Origin: Thermoleophilia bacterium
GTDB taxonomy: Bacteria; Actinomycetota; Thermoleophilia; Miltoncostaeales; Miltoncostaeaceae
Direction: 5' to 3'
Assembly (NCBI GenBank): GCA_017882545.1
Contig: JADGPG010000087.1
Coordinates: 1-64,000, forward strand
Length of the DNA: 64,000 nt
A program made the translations under genes and the position numbers. The notes beneath the pieces were generated by a model. That model was not told where the DNA came from, ran no database searches, and saw nothing but the letters and a program-made list of their open reading frames with translations. Shown in pieces: positions 61,855-64,000 of this stretch. The first letter of the stretch is position 1. Every line of letters starts with the position of its first letter.

Positions 61855-62124
61855 TCAGTGCGCTGCGGGTGGCGTAAGCGTCAGCGAGGCCCGCGGCGGG
61901 AGATCCACGGGTCCGGTGCCCGGTTGACCGTCATCGGCCAGCTCGTCCAGACGCGCGAGATGCCGGGTCAGTTCGGCCTGGCGCGGGTGGTCTGCGGGAA
62001 GCGCGTCCGCGTACTCGGCGACACGGGCGCGTATTTGCAACGCGAAGTGTGGGACCGCCGCCCCGACAAGCATCGCAAGCTCATCGTCCGACGGGATGCC
62101 GTAAATGTGCTCGAGGACCGTCAT
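61855..62124 (-). CDS. Small protein, unknown function
   Basis: 89 residues with TAGCCT seven bases before the ATG. MTVLEHIYGIPSDDELAMLVGAAVPHFALQIRARVAEYADAL looks like a short helical domain; the C-terminus is Pro/Leu-rich. No family recognised. Divergent from the WYL regulator. Confidence 0.6.
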   Translation of the reverse strand: MTVLEHIYGIPSDDELAMLVGAAVPHFALQIRARVAEYADALPADHPRQAELTRHLARLDELADDGQPGTGPVDLPPRASLTLTPPAAH

Positions 62125-62131
62125 GGCCGGA

Positions 62132-62137
62132 AGGCTA
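62132..62137 (-). promoter_or_regulatory. -10 box of leaderless 89-residue gene
   Basis: TAGCCT on the minus strand, seven bases before ATG 62124, identical in sequence and spacing to pabB and mqnE. Confidence 0.5.
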
Positions 62138-62237
62138 CCAGCCCCAACGTCCGTGACGAGATCGGCGGGATTGTCCCAGAATGCCCCGAGGGCGGGCTAT
62201 CATTACCTACACTGTCCCGCCCCCGGCCGGAGCACGC

Positions 62238-64000
62238 ATGGCAATGAGGGACGACGACAAACTGGTTCGGCAGCTGTCGCTCGTGGCCTATCTCATGTCC
62301 CAGCAGCGACCCGTTACCGCTGACGAGATCCACGAGTCGGTCGAAGGCTATGGCGGCATGAGCGACCAGGCGTTTCTGCGCCGCTTCTATGCCGACCGCG
62401 GAGAGATTGAGGCGATGGGCCTCAAGCTCGCCGTCGAGCGCCCGACCGACGATCCGTTCCAGGGCGACCTCTACGCGCTGCCGCCGGAGAACTACTACCT
62501 CCCGCAGATCGATTTCGACGAGCGCGAGCTCTCGGCCCTGCACACCTGCCTGTACCTCCTGGAGGGCCAATTCGCGTATGCCGAGCCGCTGCGCCTTGCC
62601 CTCCAGCACCTGACCCTCGGCCGGCCGAGTCCGCTCGACGACCACGCCGCGCGCACCGTGTCGGTGAATCTCTTGGGTGGCGACTATTCGCCCGAGGTCG
62701 CGGCGCACCTGTCGAAGATCGAATCGGCGATCAGCCGACGCAAGACGATCCGGTTCACCTATTACTCGATCGGCCGTGACGAACGGAGCGAGCGTGAAGT
62801 CGACCCCTATTCGCTCCTCTACCTGGGCGGCAATTGGTACATGGTCGGCTACGCCCACGAGCGGGATGCGACGCGCATCTTCCGCCTGTCGCGGATCGAG
62901 GGCCGGATCACCTTCAAGACCCGTGCCGAGCACGATTTCGCGCCGCCCCGCAACTTCGACGTGTCCCGCTACCGGGATCGCGCACCGTGGCAGCTCGACG
63001 ACGACGCGCGGACGGCCACCGTCGCGTTGTCGCCGATTGTGGCGTGGTGGGTGGAGCAGATGTTCGGGACCTATGGGGTCTGCGAACTGCGTCCGGACGG
63101 GTCGGGGCTGTTCTCCACCGAGTACACGTCGGCGAGCGCCCTGCTGACGTGGGTGCTGAGCCTCGGCGCGCACGCCGAGATCCTCGGCCCCGATGACCTG
63201 CGCACCGCCGCCCACGACGCCCTGGTCACCGTCGCCGCCCGCCACACCGTGGCCCCCCAACTCCCGCCGGCCGTCCCCGTCGACCCGGACGATAAGATCG
63301 AGGCGCCCGTCGCCGACCGCAGTTCGTTGGCTCCGGACAAGGTCGTCCCGGCGGAGCGGTTCGCCCGCTTGCTCGCGCTGATGACGCGGCTGCTGGCGGC
63401 ATGCGGCGACGCGACCCAGACGACCGTGCCGGTCAGCGAGCTGCGCACCGCCCTCAACATCGACCGCAAGGTGCTCGACGAGGACCTGACGCTGCTCAAC
63501 CTGATCAACTTCGGCGGCGGCTGCTACGCGCTGTACGCCAAGATCGAGGGCGACGCGGTCGCGGTGACACGCGAGACCTACGGCGACCGGTTCGCGCGCC
63601 CAGCACGGTTGTCGCCGCTCGAGGCCAAGGCGCTGTTGTGGGCGCTGGAATTCATCGGCGACCGCCTTCCCGTCGAAGCCGACGACGCGCTGACGTCCGC
63701 GCGCACAAAGGTCGAACAGGCCATCGGCACCGACAACCTGCCGGAGGTCGAGATCGGCCGCGTCCAGAACGCGAACGCCGAGGTCTCGATGGCGATCAAC
63801 CATGCGCTTCGCGACGACCGCAAGCTCGAGATCGACTACTGGACCGAGGCCCGGGGGGCGCTGGCGACGCGCACCATCGAGCCACACCTGCTGGTCAACC
63901 TGCGTGACGCCTGGTATCTCGTTGCCTACTGCCATCAGGCCGCCGACCAGCGGACGTTCCGGGTCGACCGGATCCGGAGCGCGACCGTCCTGGCCGCGCA
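62238..64000 (+). CDS. pafBC: Fused PafB-PafC-like WYL transcriptional regulator, 5' part
   Basis: Absent from the ORF track because it runs off the window; the long minus-strand ORF there is its shadow. At least 587 codons from ATG 62238 (GGAG five bases upstream). Two consecutive units: a winged-helix start (KLVRQLSLVAYLMSQQRPVT) with a WYL domain (IRFTYYSIGRDERSEREVDP...LLYLGGNWYMVGYAHERDA), then a second unit ending in another WYL core (KLEIDYWTEARGALATRTIE...LLVNLRDAWYLVAYCHQAAD). PafB and PafC are normally separate partners that switch on DNA-damage genes in mycobacteria; a natural fusion is known in some actinobacteria. TATCAT and TACACT lie 24-40 bases upstream. Confidence 0.85.
   Translation, partial: MAMRDDDKLVRQLSLVAYLMSQQRPVTADEIHESVEGYGGMSDQAFLRRFYADRGEIEAMGLKLAVERPTDDPFQGDLYALPPENYYLPQIDFDERELSALHTCLYLLEGQFAYAEPLRLALQHLTLGRPSPLDDHAARTVSVNLLGGDYSPEVAAHLSKIESAISRRKTIRFTYYSIGRDERSEREVDPYSLLYLGGNWYMVGYAHERDATRIFRLSRIEGRITFKTRAEHDFAPPRNFDVSRYRDRAPWQLDDDARTATVALSPIVAWWVEQMFGTYGVCELRPDGSGLFSTEYTSASALLTWVLSLGAHAEILGPDDLRTAAHDALVTVAARHTVAPQLPPAVPVDPDDKIEAPVADRSSLAPDKVVPAERFARLLALMTRLLAACGDATQTTVPVSELRTALNIDRKVLDEDLTLLNLINFGGGCYALYAKIEGDAVAVTRETYGDRFARPARLSPLEAKALLWALEFIGDRLPVEADDALTSARTKVEQAIGTDNLPEVEIGRVQNANAEVSMAINHALRDDRKLEIDYWTEARGALATRTIEPHLLVNLRDAWYLVAYCHQAADQRTFRVDRIRSATVLAA

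Noticed and set aside
62121-63935. 604-residue minus-strand ORF
   Set aside because: Shadow of the PafBC-like gene, whose two WYL domains are clear on the plus strand.

Overview
The window looks like one chromosomal segment of a high-GC actinobacterium. Several things point that way: uniformly GC-rich codon third positions, frequent GTG and TTG starts, many genes that appear leaderless, a fused PafB-PafC-type WYL regulator, and a futalosine-route menaquinone enzyme (MqnE). I would guess class Thermoleophilia (Solirubrobacter/Conexibacter-like), but no rRNA or marker tree supports this. I see no tRNA, rRNA, CRISPR array, prophage or transposase.

Layout. 1-9.8 kb is mostly a secreted/envelope region. 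It holds an ice-binding-like (DUF3494) protein, small membrane and lipoproteins, a His/Cys-rich tail-anchored protein, an Amidase_3 cell-wall amidase, a trypsin-fold protease with pentapeptide repeats directly followed by a subtilisin-inhibitor-like lipoprotein, an ArfB-type ribosome-rescue hydrolase, an alpha/beta hydrolase, and a divergent MarR / yceI-FMN reductase locus. 9.8-23.6 kb carries a DEAD-box helicase and a DNA-repair island: a YhaO/YhaN-type (SbcDC-like) nuclease-ATPase pair meets a recC-recB-recD operon tail to tail. 23.8-24.9 kb is a decayed coding stretch with repeated frame changes. Two large secreted paralogues with putative Ig domains and a multi-pass membrane protein follow.

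30-45.5 kb holds YCII and peroxiredoxin genes, two histone-deacetylase-fold (AcuC-like) genes, an amphi-Trp protein, an APH-family kinase, a thiamine/pyrimidine-precursor ABC transporter operon (MTH1187-type protein, ThiY-like binding protein, permease, ATPase), a Ca2+/H+ antiporter-like gene, an HtrA-type protease, a cobalamin-riboswitch-controlled btuF-btuC-btuD operon and pabB-pabC. 45.4-51.2 kb is a leftward unit in which a NarL-type histidine kinase precedes trpF-trpB-trpA, an aminotransferase and a hydrolase. A receiver-only protein and a NarL-type response regulator lie on the other side of its promoter. 53-64 kb carries a HIT protein, phosphomannomutase and two-gene ABC exporter in one overlapping unit, then mqnE, DUF1802, a MarR-like and small-membrane-protein pair, an isocitrate/isopropylmalate dehydrogenase-family gene, a Nudix CoA pyrophosphatase and the 5' part of a PafBC-like regulator cut by the window edge.

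Genes in a unit usually overlap by 1-14 bases (ATGA/GTGA), implying translational coupling. The most interesting items are the matched protease/inhibitor pair, the B12 riboswitch whose platform hides the btuF ribosome-binding site, the kinase-trp unit, the recurring '-10 box then 6-9 bases then start codon' leaderless signature, the His/Cys-rich tail-anchored protein, and the frame-broken gene at 23.8-24.9 kb.
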